Below are positions 8,081-16,786 of a stretch of DNA of 44,204 nucleotides, in pieces; position 1 is the stretch's first letter, and the number at the start of each line of letters is the position of its first letter. The notes beneath the pieces are model-generated. The model was given only the letters and a program-made list of their open reading frames with translations. It did no database searches and was not told the origin of the DNA. The stretch is taken from assembly GCA_023663905.1 (NCBI GenBank), contig JAMPGO010000007.1, forward strand, positions 1 to 44,204, written 5' to 3'. This stretch comes from Ruminococcus flavefaciens. GTDB taxonomy: Bacteria; Bacillota; Clostridia; Oscillospirales; Ruminococcaceae. The translations under genes were made by a program, and so were the position numbers.

Positions 8081-8656
8081 ATGAAAAAGCCAACAGTTAT
8101 CATCGGAAAAAAGCAGATTATTATGACCTGCCTTACACTTATGCTTGCGATTGCCGTCTACATAAATTATGCTTCCGCACCAAAGATAACGAAGGACGGC
8201 GAAATCATCGAGACTGCGGAAATGGGCGATACTGTCAATTACGGCGATACAGAATTTGTTGATAATATTGACGATACTGCCGAGCCTGTCAATGCCGCTG
8301 CGGAAACTGCGGATTATTTTGCGCAGGCAAGGCTTGACAAGATGAATAACCGTGACGAGGCAGTCCAGACTTTGCAGACGATTATCGGCGGAGGCGACCT
8401 GACGGAAGATGAGCTGGTTATCAATGCCCTTGACGCTGTGGAAGTCTCGAAGCTGATTGAATCGGAGGGAACTATTGAATCTCTGGTGAAGGCGCAGGGC
8501 TTTGAGGACTGCGTTGCCTATCTTGACGGCGAAACTGCGAAGGTTGTAATCAAGACAGAGGGACTTGACAAGGCGCAGGCTGCTTCCGTAAAAGAAATAA
8601 TTATGAGCGAGTCAGAAGTTTCAGCAGAAAATATTAGAATTTTTGAAGTAAAGTAG
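8081..8656 (+). CDS. spoIIIAH: Stage III sporulation protein AH
   Basis: A 191-aa bitopic protein: cytoplasmic KKPTVIIGKKQ, one membrane span (about residues 10-28), a variable acidic linker and a C-terminal ring-building domain ending in SEVSAENIRIFEVK. SpoIIIAH docks across the intermembrane space to forespore SpoIIQ, or its clostridial LytM counterpart. No SpoIIQ gene lies in this window. It is the last gene of spoIIIA, and a sigma-A promoter begins at the base after its stop codon. Confidence 0.93.
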   Translation: MKKPTVIIGKKQIIMTCLTLMLAIAVYINYASAPKITKDGEIIETAEMGDTVNYGDTEFVDNIDDTAEPVNAAAETADYFAQARLDKMNNRDEAVQTLQTIIGGGDLTEDELVINALDAVEVSKLIESEGTIESLVKAQGFEDCVAYLDGETAKVVIKTEGLDKAQAASVKEIIMSESEVSAENIRIFEVK

Positions 8657-8685
8657 TTGAAAAATTTTTGCGTTTTTGTTATAAT
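8657..8685 (+). promoter_or_regulatory. Sigma-A promoter for the asp23-nusB housekeeping run
   Basis: TTGAAA (8657-8662) and a perfect TATAAT (8680-8685) are separated by exactly 17 bases. The -35 starts immediately after the spoIIIAH stop codon. The predicted start near 8692 leaves a leader of about 65 bases. It allows vegetative expression of the downstream genes independent of the sporulation operon. Confidence 0.88.
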
Positions 8686-8755
8686 ATAAGAATAGGGTGT
8701 AACACGCATTCAGTTAAATAATACACTCAAATATTCAGCAAAACGGAGGTTCAGA

Positions 8756-9088
8756 ATGGGCGACGTAAAAAGAAATACTTCAGGTCATCTGAAAATATCA
8801 GAAGATGTTATTATCACCGTCGCAAGGCTTGCTGCGCTTGATGTAAAGGGTGTTGCAGGTCTCGACGGTGAGGTGAACAAGATGAGCAAGCTGATGAATA
8901 ACGGTCCTGTTATCGTTTCTATGGTGGAGGACGTTGCGGCACTTGATATAAAAATCAGGGTTAAGCACGGATTCAGGGTTACAAACGTTGCTCAGGAAGT
9001 TCAGACGGCTGTAAAAGAAAACGTTCAGTCTATGACGGGTGTTGCTGTGGCAAGAGTCAATGTTGTTATCAGCGGAATTGTTTTCTGA
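8756..9088 (+). CDS. Asp23/Gls24 family envelope stress protein (YqhY-like)
   Basis: A 110-aa Asp23/Gls24 domain protein spanning the whole chain, with the family opening ISEDVIITVARLAALDVKGV and the conserved VKHGFRVTNVAQEVQTAVKE segment. In Bacillus the equivalent yqhY sits between accBC and nusB and influences fatty acid synthesis. Here accB and accC are absent, but the position before nusB is kept. CGGAGG precedes the ATG. Confidence 0.92.
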   Translation: MGDVKRNTSGHLKISEDVIITVARLAALDVKGVAGLDGEVNKMSKLMNNGPVIVSMVEDVAALDIKIRVKHGFRVTNVAQEVQTAVKENVQSMTGVAVARVNVVISGIVF

Positions 9089-9121
9089 TGAATATGTTAA
9101 TTATGAGGTAGGAGAGATAAA

Positions 9122-9538
9122 ATGTCAAGAAGTGAAATTAGAGACAGCGCATTCAAACTTGTTTTTGAACAGCTTCTCAGGGACGACGATATTCAGGAGC
9201 TTTATGAAATTGCCGAAGAGGTTGAGGAAATCAGCATTAACGACGATGTCAGGAAAATGGTTGACGGAACTCTTGAACACGCAGAGGAAATCGACGGAAT
9301 TATTGAGAAGTACAGTAAATCCCGAAAACTTTCGAGAATTTCAAAGCTCAATCACGCAATTCTGAGAATCGCACTTTATGAGTGCCTTTATGATGACAAA
9401 ATGCCCGATAATGCTGCAATAAGCGAGGCTGTAAACCTTGCGGGTACTTACAGCTACAAGGAGGACGCTTCGTTTATAAACGGACTTCTCGGTGCGTTCT
9501 ATCGTGACAGAAATGCGGACGGAGAAGAAAATGCCTGA
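9122..9538 (+). CDS. nusB: Transcription antitermination factor NusB
   Basis: A 138-aa all-helical RNA-binding protein that joins NusE/S10 on boxA during rRNA transcription. The family opening SRSEIRDSAFKLVFEQLL and the ISKLNHAILRIALYE and PDNAAISEAVNLA segments are clear. Length is normal. GGAGAG lies before the ATG. Its end overlaps the next gene by 8 bases. Confidence 0.94.
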   Translation: MSRSEIRDSAFKLVFEQLLRDDDIQELYEIAEEVEEISINDDVRKMVDGTLEHAEEIDGIIEKYSKSRKLSRISKLNHAILRIALYECLYDDKMPDNAAISEAVNLAGTYSYKEDASFINGLLGAFYRDRNADGEENA

Positions 9539-10487
9539 GTTTCTCGGAATAGATACAAGCAATTACACAACGTCGTCGGCGGTTTATTTCAGCGATGAGA
9601 ACCGCATAGTGCAGTGCAAAAAACTGCTTCCCGTCAAAGAGGGTGTGCTTGGTTTAAGGCAGAGCGACGCTGTTTTTCACCACACAAAACAGCTTCCCGA
9701 AATTCTGGAACAGCTTGCGGAAAATATCGGAAAATCTGATTTTTCGGCGGTGGCAGTCTCAACACGTCCCAGAAATACCGAGGGTTCGTATATGCCGTGC
9801 TTTCTGTGCGGTGAGGGCTTTGCAAGGTCGTATTCCGCACTTAACGGACTGCCGATGTACAGGACTTCGCACCAGACAGGGCATATTTTAGCGGCACTTT
9901 ATTCGGCGGACAGGCTCGACTATATAAATCAGCCGTTTATTGCATTCCACGTCAGCGGAGGCACAACCGACTGTCTGCTGTGCCGTCCCGATGAGGAAAA
10001 TATTTTAAATATATCCGAAATAAGCACTTCCCTTGATTTGAACGCAGGACAGGCTGTTGACCGTGCAGGGCTTATGCTCGGGCTTAAATTTCCGTGCGGT
10101 ATTGAGCTTGAAAAACTCGCCGTAAATGCGGACAGGCACTTTAAGATAAAGCCTGTTCTTAAAAACGGCTCGTGCTGTCTTTCAGGAGTTGAAAACAAGT
10201 GCAGGGCTATGCTCGACAGCGGAGAGAGTCCCGAGAATATAGCGGGCTACTGCCTTGATTTCATAGCGGAAACGATTATTTCAATGACAGGCTATGCGGT
10301 GCAGGAATACGGCAGGCTTCCTCTTGTGTACGCAGGAGGTGTGATGTCGGACAGAATCATAAGAGACAGAATTATTTCCCGATATAAAGACGCTTCATTT
10401 GCAGAACCGCAGTTTTCGTGCGATAATGCTGTGGGTGTTGCAATATATGCTTATCTGAAATATGCAGAGGTGAATAAATGGACATAA
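9531..10487 (+). CDS. TsaD/Kae1-like (peptidase M22 fold) protein
   Basis: A 318-aa protein of the ASKHA-fold TsaD family. Visible are the N-terminal GIDTSNYTTS phosphate loop, a metal-binding HxxxH (H114, H118 in HQTGH), VSGGTTDCL where TsaD has VSGGHT, and an Asp near the end (D298 in CDNAVGVAIYA). True TsaD makes the tRNA t6A modification. This one is divergent and sits in the nusB-xseA slot, so it is more likely a clostridial paralogue of unknown role than the essential enzyme. The ATG at 9531 is preceded by GGAGA. An upstream in-frame ATG would lie deep inside nusB and is rejected. Confidence 0.8.
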   Translation: MPEFLGIDTSNYTTSSAVYFSDENRIVQCKKLLPVKEGVLGLRQSDAVFHHTKQLPEILEQLAENIGKSDFSAVAVSTRPRNTEGSYMPCFLCGEGFARSYSALNGLPMYRTSHQTGHILAALYSADRLDYINQPFIAFHVSGGTTDCLLCRPDEENILNISEISTSLDLNAGQAVDRAGLMLGLKFPCGIELEKLAVNADRHFKIKPVLKNGSCCLSGVENKCRAMLDSGESPENIAGYCLDFIAETIISMTGYAVQEYGRLPLVYAGGVMSDRIIRDRIISRYKDASFAEPQFSCDNAVGVAIYAYLKYAEVNKWT

Positions 10488-11665
10488 TTACAGTATCGCA
10501 GATAAACATATATATCGGCTCTGTAGTCAAGGGCGATAATAATCTTAAAAATATCCTTATCAGAGGTGAAATTTCCAATTACGTTCACCACAGAAGCGGT
10601 CACAGGTATTTTTCGCTCAAAGACAGCACGTCCGCAATAAAGGCGGTTATGTTCAGGAGTTATGCGGACAGGCTTGCATTTGCGCCCGAAAACGGTATGT
10701 CCGTGATAGCGACGGGAACTGTCACAGTCTATGAGCCTAGCGGTGTTTATCAGATTAATGTTACCGATATTGTACCCGAGGGCGCAGGCAAGGAGAGTAC
10801 GGCGCTTGAACAGCTCAAGAAAAAGCTTGACGGAGAGGGTATATTTGCGCAGGAACATAAGCTTCCTCTGCCACGTATGCCCCGAAAAATCGGCGTAGTT
10901 ACTTCACTGACAGGTGCGGCGGTGCGTGATATTATAAACGTACTTACACGACGTTATCCGCTGTGTGAACTCTATGCTGTCAATGCAACCGTGCAGGGCG
11001 AAAACGCTCCGGAATCGGTCTGCCGTGGACTTGTACTTGCTGAAACGGCAGGCTGTGATGTGATAATCGTCGGCAGAGGAGGCGGTTCGTCGGAGGATTT
11101 GAGTGCGTTTAATACCGAATCCGTTGCAAGGGCAATATACAACTGCAAAGTACCTGTTATTTCGGCTGTAGGTCACGAGATTGACTTCACAATTGCCGAC
11201 CTTGTTGCCGACAGAAGAGCGCCTACACCGTCAGCGGCTGCGGAACTTGCTTCGCCGACAAAAGATGATTTGCTTGGGCTTGTAAATAATTTCGCAAGCC
11301 GTGCGGAATATGCTATGGCGGAGATTCTGGGAAAATCTGCGGAAAAGCTCGATATGCTTGACAAAAGGCTTGCATTGCAGTCGCCCGAAAACCGTATCAG
11401 GATTATGGAAGAAAAGCTTGACGGTCTGAATAAACGTGCGGAATCGGCAATAAACCGCCGTATTGACCGAGCAGAATCGGCTTTGCGTGAAAACGTCGGC
11501 AGGCTGGAAAGTCTCAGTCCGCTTAAAGTAATGTCAAGAGGTTATTCCCTTGTCTACAGCGGTAATGCGCTTGTAAGGGATTCAGCTGATTTGAGCGAGG
11601 GCGGTACTGTTGTTATAAAATTTGACAAGGGCAGTGCAGAAGCAGAAGTTAAAAAGATATGGTGA
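10478..11665 (+). CDS. xseA: Exodeoxyribonuclease VII large subunit
   Basis: A 395-aa subunit of exonuclease VII, which degrades single-stranded DNA with XseB. The N-terminal OB-fold (about 1-100: NILIRGEISNYVHHRSGHRY) and catalytic core (GVVTSLTGAAVRDI, VGRGGGSSEDL, ISAVGHEIDFTIADLVADRRAPTP in successive blocks) are intact, followed by a coiled-coil-like C-terminal third. GAGGTGA precedes the ATG. The start overlaps the upstream gene by 10 bases. Confidence 0.95.
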   Translation: MDIITVSQINIYIGSVVKGDNNLKNILIRGEISNYVHHRSGHRYFSLKDSTSAIKAVMFRSYADRLAFAPENGMSVIATGTVTVYEPSGVYQINVTDIVPEGAGKESTALEQLKKKLDGEGIFAQEHKLPLPRMPRKIGVVTSLTGAAVRDIINVLTRRYPLCELYAVNATVQGENAPESVCRGLVLAETAGCDVIIVGRGGGSSEDLSAFNTESVARAIYNCKVPVISAVGHEIDFTIADLVADRRAPTPSAAAELASPTKDDLLGLVNNFASRAEYAMAEILGKSAEKLDMLDKRLALQSPENRIRIMEEKLDGLNKRAESAINRRIDRAESALRENVGRLESLSPLKVMSRGYSLVYSGNALVRDSADLSEGGTVVIKFDKGSAEAEVKKIW

Positions 11666-11671
11666 TTTGTT

Positions 11672-11854
11672 ATGAATGAAAGAGAAACTTTTGAAGAATC
11701 TATGAATAAGCTCAGTGCTGTGGTAAAGGCACTTGAAAGCGGTGATATTCCGCTTGAAAAGGCTGTTGAACTGTACAGCGAGGGTGTGAAGCTTGCAGGC
11801 GAGTGCAGGAAGCAGATTGACGAGGCAAAAATAAAAATTACGGAGGTTCAATGA
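11672..11854 (+). CDS. xseB: Exodeoxyribonuclease VII small subunit
   Basis: A 60-aa helical protein with the family pattern FEESMNKLSAVVKALESGD and LEKAVELYSEGVKL. It binds the coiled-coil arm of XseA and controls exonuclease VII activity. It follows xseA directly and its stop overlaps the ispA start (ATGA). GGTGAT is the likely ribosome site. Confidence 0.94.
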   Translation: MNERETFEESMNKLSAVVKALESGDIPLEKAVELYSEGVKLAGECRKQIDEAKIKITEVQ

Positions 11855-12747
11855 TTATGAGCAATTTTAATGAAAAAATGGCTGAGTACGTCGAGTTTAC
11901 GGAAAAAGAGCTAAGAAGATACAACAATTACAGCAACGACAACAGACCGCAGGTCAGCCTGATTGACGCTATGAATTATTCTCTCCGTGCAGGAGGAAAG
12001 AGAATCAGACCTGCCCTTGTTTTTGCATTCTGCGAGGCTCTCGGAGCAGATAAGGAAACCGCTTCCGCTCCTGCCTGTGCAATCGAAATGGCACATACGT
12101 TCTCACTTATTCACGATGATTTGCCTGCTATGGACAATGATGACTTCCGCAGAGGAAAGCCGTCCTGTCACAAGGCATTCGGCGAAGCTACAGCGATTCT
12201 TGCAGGAGACGCTCTCGCAATACTTCCGTTTGAAATCATCGCCGACGCACCCGAGCTTACATCTGAGCAGAAAGTGCTTATTATTTCAGTCCTCGCAAAT
12301 TCTGTCGGCAGAGACGGTATGATTGGCGGACAGGTTATTGATATGGAGAACGAGAAGCGCAGTGACGTTGACGAAGAGAATCTCAAGAATATGTACAGGT
12401 GCAAGACAGGTCAGCTTCTTGCGGTTTCGTGCGTTATGGGCGCAATCTGTGCCGACGCTTCAACCGAGACTATCAGGGCTGCTGCGGAGTACGGTTTAAG
12501 GCTCGGATTTGCTTTTCAGGTTATTGACGATATTCTTGATGTTACAAGCACTACGGAAGAACTCGGCAAGCCTGTGGGAAGCGATGCTGAACAGAACAAG
12601 ACTACTTTTGTAACTCTCTACGGCATCGAAAAGGCAAAGGAAATGGCTGACGAGGCTACCTCACAGGCTATGGAATGGCTTGATTCCATTGATAACAACG
12701 AGTTCCTCAAGGAGCTTACAGAGGTTCTTCTCAGACGTAAAAAATAA
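11851..12747 (+). CDS. ispA: Polyprenyl (farnesyl/geranyl) diphosphate synthase
   Basis: A 298-aa trans-prenyltransferase that condenses isopentenyl diphosphate onto allylic primers to give farnesyl-type diphosphates for undecaprenyl and quinone-like lipids. The first Asp-rich motif is in SLIHDDLPAMDNDDFRRGKP and the second is FQVIDDILDVT. GGKRIRPALV is also present. The ATG at 11851 overlaps the xseB stop, and a second ATG six bases later (MSNF) is possible given the GGAGG position. It pairs with dxs, which supplies precursors by the DXP pathway. Confidence 0.93.
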   Translation: MIMSNFNEKMAEYVEFTEKELRRYNNYSNDNRPQVSLIDAMNYSLRAGGKRIRPALVFAFCEALGADKETASAPACAIEMAHTFSLIHDDLPAMDNDDFRRGKPSCHKAFGEATAILAGDALAILPFEIIADAPELTSEQKVLIISVLANSVGRDGMIGGQVIDMENEKRSDVDEENLKNMYRCKTGQLLAVSCVMGAICADASTETIRAAAEYGLRLGFAFQVIDDILDVTSTTEELGKPVGSDAEQNKTTFVTLYGIEKAKEMADEATSQAMEWLDSIDNNEFLKELTEVLLRRKK

Positions 12748-12755
12748 AAGGAGTG

Positions 12756-12770
12756 CGGAGGATTTCTCCG
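12756..12770 (+). promoter_or_regulatory. Small hairpin containing the only GGAGG upstream of dxs
   Basis: CGGAG (12756-12760) pairs with CTCCG (12766-12770) around a 5-base loop. The GGAGG inside it is 25 bases from the dxs ATG, and no other ribosome site is visible closer. The hairpin may hide a ribosome-loading site or act as a standby site. Evidence is sequence complementarity only. Confidence 0.4.
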
Positions 12771-12786
12771 TTAAAATACAGATAAA

Positions 12787-14679
12787 ATGAATGAATTTTT
12801 AAAGAATGGAAACAGGGTTACGCTTTCTGAACTTAATCTTCCCGAAGATTTGAAAAAACTTTCTGTTCAGCAATGCTGGTATCTTTGCAGTGAAATAAGA
12901 AATCTGCTTATCAATACTGTTTCAAAGACGGGCGGTCATCTTGCTTCAAATCTCGGTGTTGTTGAGCTTACAATGTCAATCCACAGAAATTTCGATTCGC
13001 CTGACGATAAAATCGTATGGGATGTAGGACATCAGGCATATGTGCATAAAATTCTCACAGGCAGAGCGGATAAACTGCCGACTTTACGTCAGGAAAACGG
13101 ACTTTCAGGCTTCCCGAAGCCCGAGGAATCTCCGCACGATACGTTTATTTCGGGACACAGCAGTACGTCTCTTTCCGTTGCCTGCGGAATCGCCGAAGCT
13201 ATGCGAATGCAGGGCAGGGACAACTACACGGTTGCTGTTATCGGCGACGGCGCAATGACAGGCGGAATGGTCTATGAGGCTATGAATAACTGCTGTTATA
13301 ACCAGAGCAATATGATTGTCATCCTGAATGATAATAATATGTCAATCTCCAAAAGCGTGGGTTCGCTGGAAAAATATCTCACCACGCTCAGAAATTCCGA
13401 GAAATATCTTGATACCAAGCGCAGGGTTGAAAAGAATCTCACCAACATTCCTGTTGTGGGAAATAAGGTTGCAAAGGGTGTTAAACAGGCTAAGGACGCT
13501 ATAAAATCAACCATACTCGAACGCAACCTCTTTGAAGATATGGGATTTATCTACCTCGGACCTGTTGACGGTCACAGTCTCAGGGAACTTGAACAGGCTA
13601 TGCGTATGGCGAAATCGTTCCGCAAGCCCGTATTTGTCCACGTCAAGACAGTCAAGGGCAAGGGTTATCTTCCTGCGGAGAAAAATCCGGGCGAGTATCA
13701 CGGCATTTCAAGATTCGATATTGTCACAGGCAATCCCGAAATTTCGGCAAGCGACAGCTATTCCACTGTTTTCGGCAAGGAACTTGTACGTCTCGCTAAA
13801 AAAGATGACAGGATATGTGCAATTACAGCGGCTATGAAATACGGAACAGGCTTGCAGTATTTCAGCAGGGAATTTCCCGAACGCTTCTACGATGTCGGAA
13901 TCGCCGAACAGCACGCCGTTACTTTTGCGGGCGGACTTGCTTCAATGGGGCAGATACCTGTTTTCGCCGTATATTCGACGTTTTTGCAGAGGTCTTACGA
14001 CCAGCTTATCCACGATGTGGCAATAGGCGGACTTCATCTCGTTCTGGGAATAGACCGTGCGGGAATAGTCGGCGACGACGGCGAAACTCATCAGGGAATG
14101 TTTGATGTACCTATGCTGACTTCGATTCCAGGAGCTGTAATATATTCGCCCTCGAGCTACGATGAACTCAGGCATTGCCTTAAAGAAGCGATATACAACG
14201 AAAAAGGACTGGTCGCCGTGAGATACCCGAGAGGTGCGGAGGAAGTGAGCTATGGCGAGGATTTTACTACCCTTGACAATATACTTACTCAGAACGCTGA
14301 CAGCGATACCCTTATCATATCATACGGCAGGATTTTCAACGAGATTTACAAGGCGCAGAGTCTGCTTACGGCGGACGGCATAAACTGCGACCTGCTGAAG
14401 CTGACGAAGATTTTCCCTGTTTCTGACAGGATTATAAGCAGTATTCTGAAATATAAGCGTATTGTTTTCTTTGAGGAATCCGCAGGAAACGGCAGTATTT
14501 CCGAGAAAATAGGCAGTCTGCTTATGGAAGCGCATTATCAGGGCGATTACAGCCGTGTTTCCGCAGACGGATTCATAAAACAGGCTTCTGTAAAATCGGC
14601 GCTTGACAAATTCGGACTTCTCTGTGAAAAAATGGCTGATTACGTCCGCATAAGGAGCATTGAAAATGGCACGTCTTGA
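12787..14679 (+). CDS. dxs: 1-deoxy-D-xylulose-5-phosphate synthase
   Basis: A 630-aa thiamine diphosphate enzyme joining pyruvate and glyceraldehyde-3-phosphate in the first step of the DXP isoprenoid pathway. Visible in order: DVGHQAYVHKILTGR, SGHSSTSLSVACGIAEA, the TPP/Mg motif GDGAMTGGMVYEAMNN, the linker HVKTVKGKGYLPAEKNPGEYHG, DVGIAEQHAVTFAGG with the catalytic Glu, and DRAGIVGDDGETHQGMFD. Length is normal. The ATG lacks a close Shine-Dalgarno. It overlaps tlyA by 14 bases. Translation may depend on the upstream hairpin region or on coupling to ispA. Confidence 0.96.
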   Translation: MNEFLKNGNRVTLSELNLPEDLKKLSVQQCWYLCSEIRNLLINTVSKTGGHLASNLGVVELTMSIHRNFDSPDDKIVWDVGHQAYVHKILTGRADKLPTLRQENGLSGFPKPEESPHDTFISGHSSTSLSVACGIAEAMRMQGRDNYTVAVIGDGAMTGGMVYEAMNNCCYNQSNMIVILNDNNMSISKSVGSLEKYLTTLRNSEKYLDTKRRVEKNLTNIPVVGNKVAKGVKQAKDAIKSTILERNLFEDMGFIYLGPVDGHSLRELEQAMRMAKSFRKPVFVHVKTVKGKGYLPAEKNPGEYHGISRFDIVTGNPEISASDSYSTVFGKELVRLAKKDDRICAITAAMKYGTGLQYFSREFPERFYDVGIAEQHAVTFAGGLASMGQIPVFAVYSTFLQRSYDQLIHDVAIGGLHLVLGIDRAGIVGDDGETHQGMFDVPMLTSIPGAVIYSPSSYDELRHCLKEAIYNEKGLVAVRYPRGAEEVSYGEDFTTLDNILTQNADSDTLIISYGRIFNEIYKAQSLLTADGINCDLLKLTKIFPVSDRIISSILKYKRIVFFEESAGNGSISEKIGSLLMEAHYQGDYSRVSADGFIKQASVKSALDKFGLLCEKMADYVRIRSIENGTS

Positions 14680-15451
14680 TTCTGAACTTGTTGCAAGAGG
14701 TATCGCACGAAGCAGAGAGCGTGCCAAAGAGATGATAAAGTCGGGAGCTGTTACAGTCAACGGAATAACGGCAAAAAAACCGTCCGATGACGTTATGCAC
14801 GACGATGTTGTTGAATCGTCGGAGCAGGAAATTTACGTAGGCAGGGGTGCATTGAAGCTTGAAAAGGCTTACAGTGCATTCGGACTGGACTTCACAGGCA
14901 GGATATGCCTTGATATAGGAGCTTCAACAGGCGGATTCACGGAGTTTATGCTTAATCACGGTGCGGTGCGGGTTTATTCCGTCGATGTCGGTCACGGTCA
15001 GCTTGCTGAATCTCTCAGGAGCGACAGCCGTGTTGTGAATATGGAAAACACTGATATAAGGGAAGTAACTCCCGAAAATCTGGGCGGAAATGCTGATTTT
15101 ATATGCGCCGACGTTTCGTTTATTTCGCTGACTAAGATTCTGCCGAAAATCTATGAGCTTCTCGGCGACGGCAATGTTGCGGTTGTACTGATAAAGCCAC
15201 AGTTTGAGGCAGGGAAAAAGGATGTCGGCAAAAAGGGTGTGGTGAAGGACAGGAAAGTACATCTGCGAATACTGTCGGAAATGGACAGTTTTTTCCGCCT
15301 TACGGGATTTGCGCCTGCCGATTATACGTTCTCACCCATAAAGGGCGGAAACGGAAATATAGAATATCTGGCGGAACTGAAAAAGTCGGCGGAAAATCCG
15401 TCTCTTTTTGATTTCAGAAAACTAGTTGAGGAAGCGTTCGGCTGTTTATAG
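14666..15451 (+). CDS. tlyA: TlyA family rRNA 2'-O-methyltransferase
   Basis: A 261-aa protein with an N-terminal S4 RNA-binding domain (RLDSELVARGIARSRERAKE, about 3-60) and a FtsJ-type SAM methyltransferase domain (CLDIGASTGGFTEFML, DVSFISLTKILP, LIKPQFEAGKKDVGKKGVV). The family methylates ribose 2'-OH groups in 16S and/or 23S rRNA. AAGGAG lies 8 bases before the ATG at 14666. An in-frame TTG two codons upstream is less likely. It occupies the same place as Bacillus yqxC, after dxs. Confidence 0.93.
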   Translation: MARLDSELVARGIARSRERAKEMIKSGAVTVNGITAKKPSDDVMHDDVVESSEQEIYVGRGALKLEKAYSAFGLDFTGRICLDIGASTGGFTEFMLNHGAVRVYSVDVGHGQLAESLRSDSRVVNMENTDIREVTPENLGGNADFICADVSFISLTKILPKIYELLGDGNVAVVLIKPQFEAGKKDVGKKGVVKDRKVHLRILSEMDSFFRLTGFAPADYTFSPIKGGNGNIEYLAELKKSAENPSLFDFRKLVEEAFGCL

Positions 15452-15460
15452 GAGGATATT

Positions 15461-16315
15461 ATGAAAGCTGTATTGTACCCGAATTTTCAGAAAAAAAATG
15501 CTCTCAGCTGTGCTGTGGAGGTCTGCGACGTGCTTGACCGCTCAGGCATACAGGTGAGCGTGAGTGCCGAATATATGCACGAGTTCGGAAGCAAGCCTTT
15601 TGTGCTGTTTGAGGACATCAACGAGGCTGTCAGGACTTCCGATATAGTCATTGCAATAGGCGGTGATGGAACAATTCTGAGGTGTGCGAAATTTCTTATG
15701 GGAACGGATGCGAAACTTCTGGGCATAAATACAGGAACGCTGGGCTTTATGGCAGGACTTGAAGCCGACCAGCTTGACAAGCTCGCCCAGCTCAGAACAG
15801 GCGAATATGACATCTCGGAGCGTATGACTGTTGACGTTGTGATTCACGGCGAGGACGGCGATACTGTTTTCACGGCTCTGAATGAGGTATCGGCACGCTC
15901 GGGAAGTTTCAGGATAAGCGACTTTGAGGTGTATTCCGACGGCTATCTTGTCGGCAGATACCGTGCGGACGGCGTTCTTTTCAGCACTCCTTCCGGCTCG
16001 ACGGCTTATGCACTTTCAGCAGGCGGACCTGTTATCGAGCCTGATTTGGAATGTATAGAAATGACGCTGATTTGTCCTCATTCGCTTTTTTCGAGGGCAA
16101 CTCTTTTTTCTGCGCACAGGAAGCTGAAGCTTATTGACAGGACAGCAGGAGCGGATTCCATAGTGATAAGCGTGGACGGCGAACTTAATAAGCGAATCGG
16201 CGAAAACGAGTCCGTTGAGATAATGCGTGGCAGAAATAACCTTAAATTCGTTAACCTGATAGGAAATTCATTTCACGAGTCGCTGTGCAGAAAAATGTGC
16301 AAGCCTATTAAATAA
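15461..16315 (+). CDS. nadK: NAD kinase
   Basis: A 284-aa enzyme phosphorylating NAD to NADP. The diacylglycerol-kinase-like GGDGT motif is in IAIGGDGTILRCAKFL, followed by INTGTLGFMAG and the NAD-binding FSTPSGSTAYALSAGGP. Length is normal and GGAGG precedes the ATG. In Bacillus this slot between tlyA and argR lacks nadK, but many clostridia carry it here. Confidence 0.95.
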   Translation: MKAVLYPNFQKKNALSCAVEVCDVLDRSGIQVSVSAEYMHEFGSKPFVLFEDINEAVRTSDIVIAIGGDGTILRCAKFLMGTDAKLLGINTGTLGFMAGLEADQLDKLAQLRTGEYDISERMTVDVVIHGEDGDTVFTALNEVSARSGSFRISDFEVYSDGYLVGRYRADGVLFSTPSGSTAYALSAGGPVIEPDLECIEMTLICPHSLFSRATLFSAHRKLKLIDRTAGADSIVISVDGELNKRIGENESVEIMRGRNNLKFVNLIGNSFHESLCRKMCKPIK

Positions 16316-16330
16316 GCAGGGTGGGTATTT

Positions 16331-16786
16331 ATGAAAAATCAGAGGCACGAAGCCATTCTTGAAATTATAGCCGAGCAGGCTGTTGCAACGCAGGAAATGC
16401 TTATTGAACTGCTTGCCGTGAGAGGTATAAGCACCACTCAGGCAACGCTTTCCCGTGATATTCAACAGCTTTCTCTTGTAAAACAGCGTGACGAGAACGG
16501 AGTTTACAGATATACGCTTCCGGCGGTTGCGGCGGCGGAAAAAAGTATCTTTGAGGAAGCCGTTATTGCCGTTGACTATGCGATGAATATTATTGTGCTG
16601 AAATGCCGTGCGGGTATGGCGCAGGGTACGTGCGTTGCCATAGATTCAGTGAAGCACGACGGAGTTGTCGGAACTATCGCAGGCGACGATACTATTTTTA
16701 TCCTTACGAGAAGTGAAAACGACGCAAAGAAACTTGCCAAAAAATTCAGAAATGAAATTTTCAGCGGAAAGCAGGGACTTATTTAG
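16331..16786 (+). CDS. argR: Arginine repressor ArgR/AhrC
   Basis: A 151-aa hexameric DNA-binding regulator. The winged helix-turn-helix is at residues 1-70 (VATQEMLIELLAVRG, TQATLSRDIQQLSLVK) and the C-terminal arginine-binding oligomerisation domain at about 80-151 (GTCVAIDS, VVGTIAGDDTIFIL). It represses arginine synthesis and can activate catabolism. No arginine gene lies in the window. Its place before recN is conserved in Firmicutes. recN begins at the base after its stop. Confidence 0.95.
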   Translation: MKNQRHEAILEIIAEQAVATQEMLIELLAVRGISTTQATLSRDIQQLSLVKQRDENGVYRYTLPAVAAAEKSIFEEAVIAVDYAMNIIVLKCRAGMAQGTCVAIDSVKHDGVVGTIAGDDTIFILTRSENDAKKLAKKFRNEIFSGKQGLI

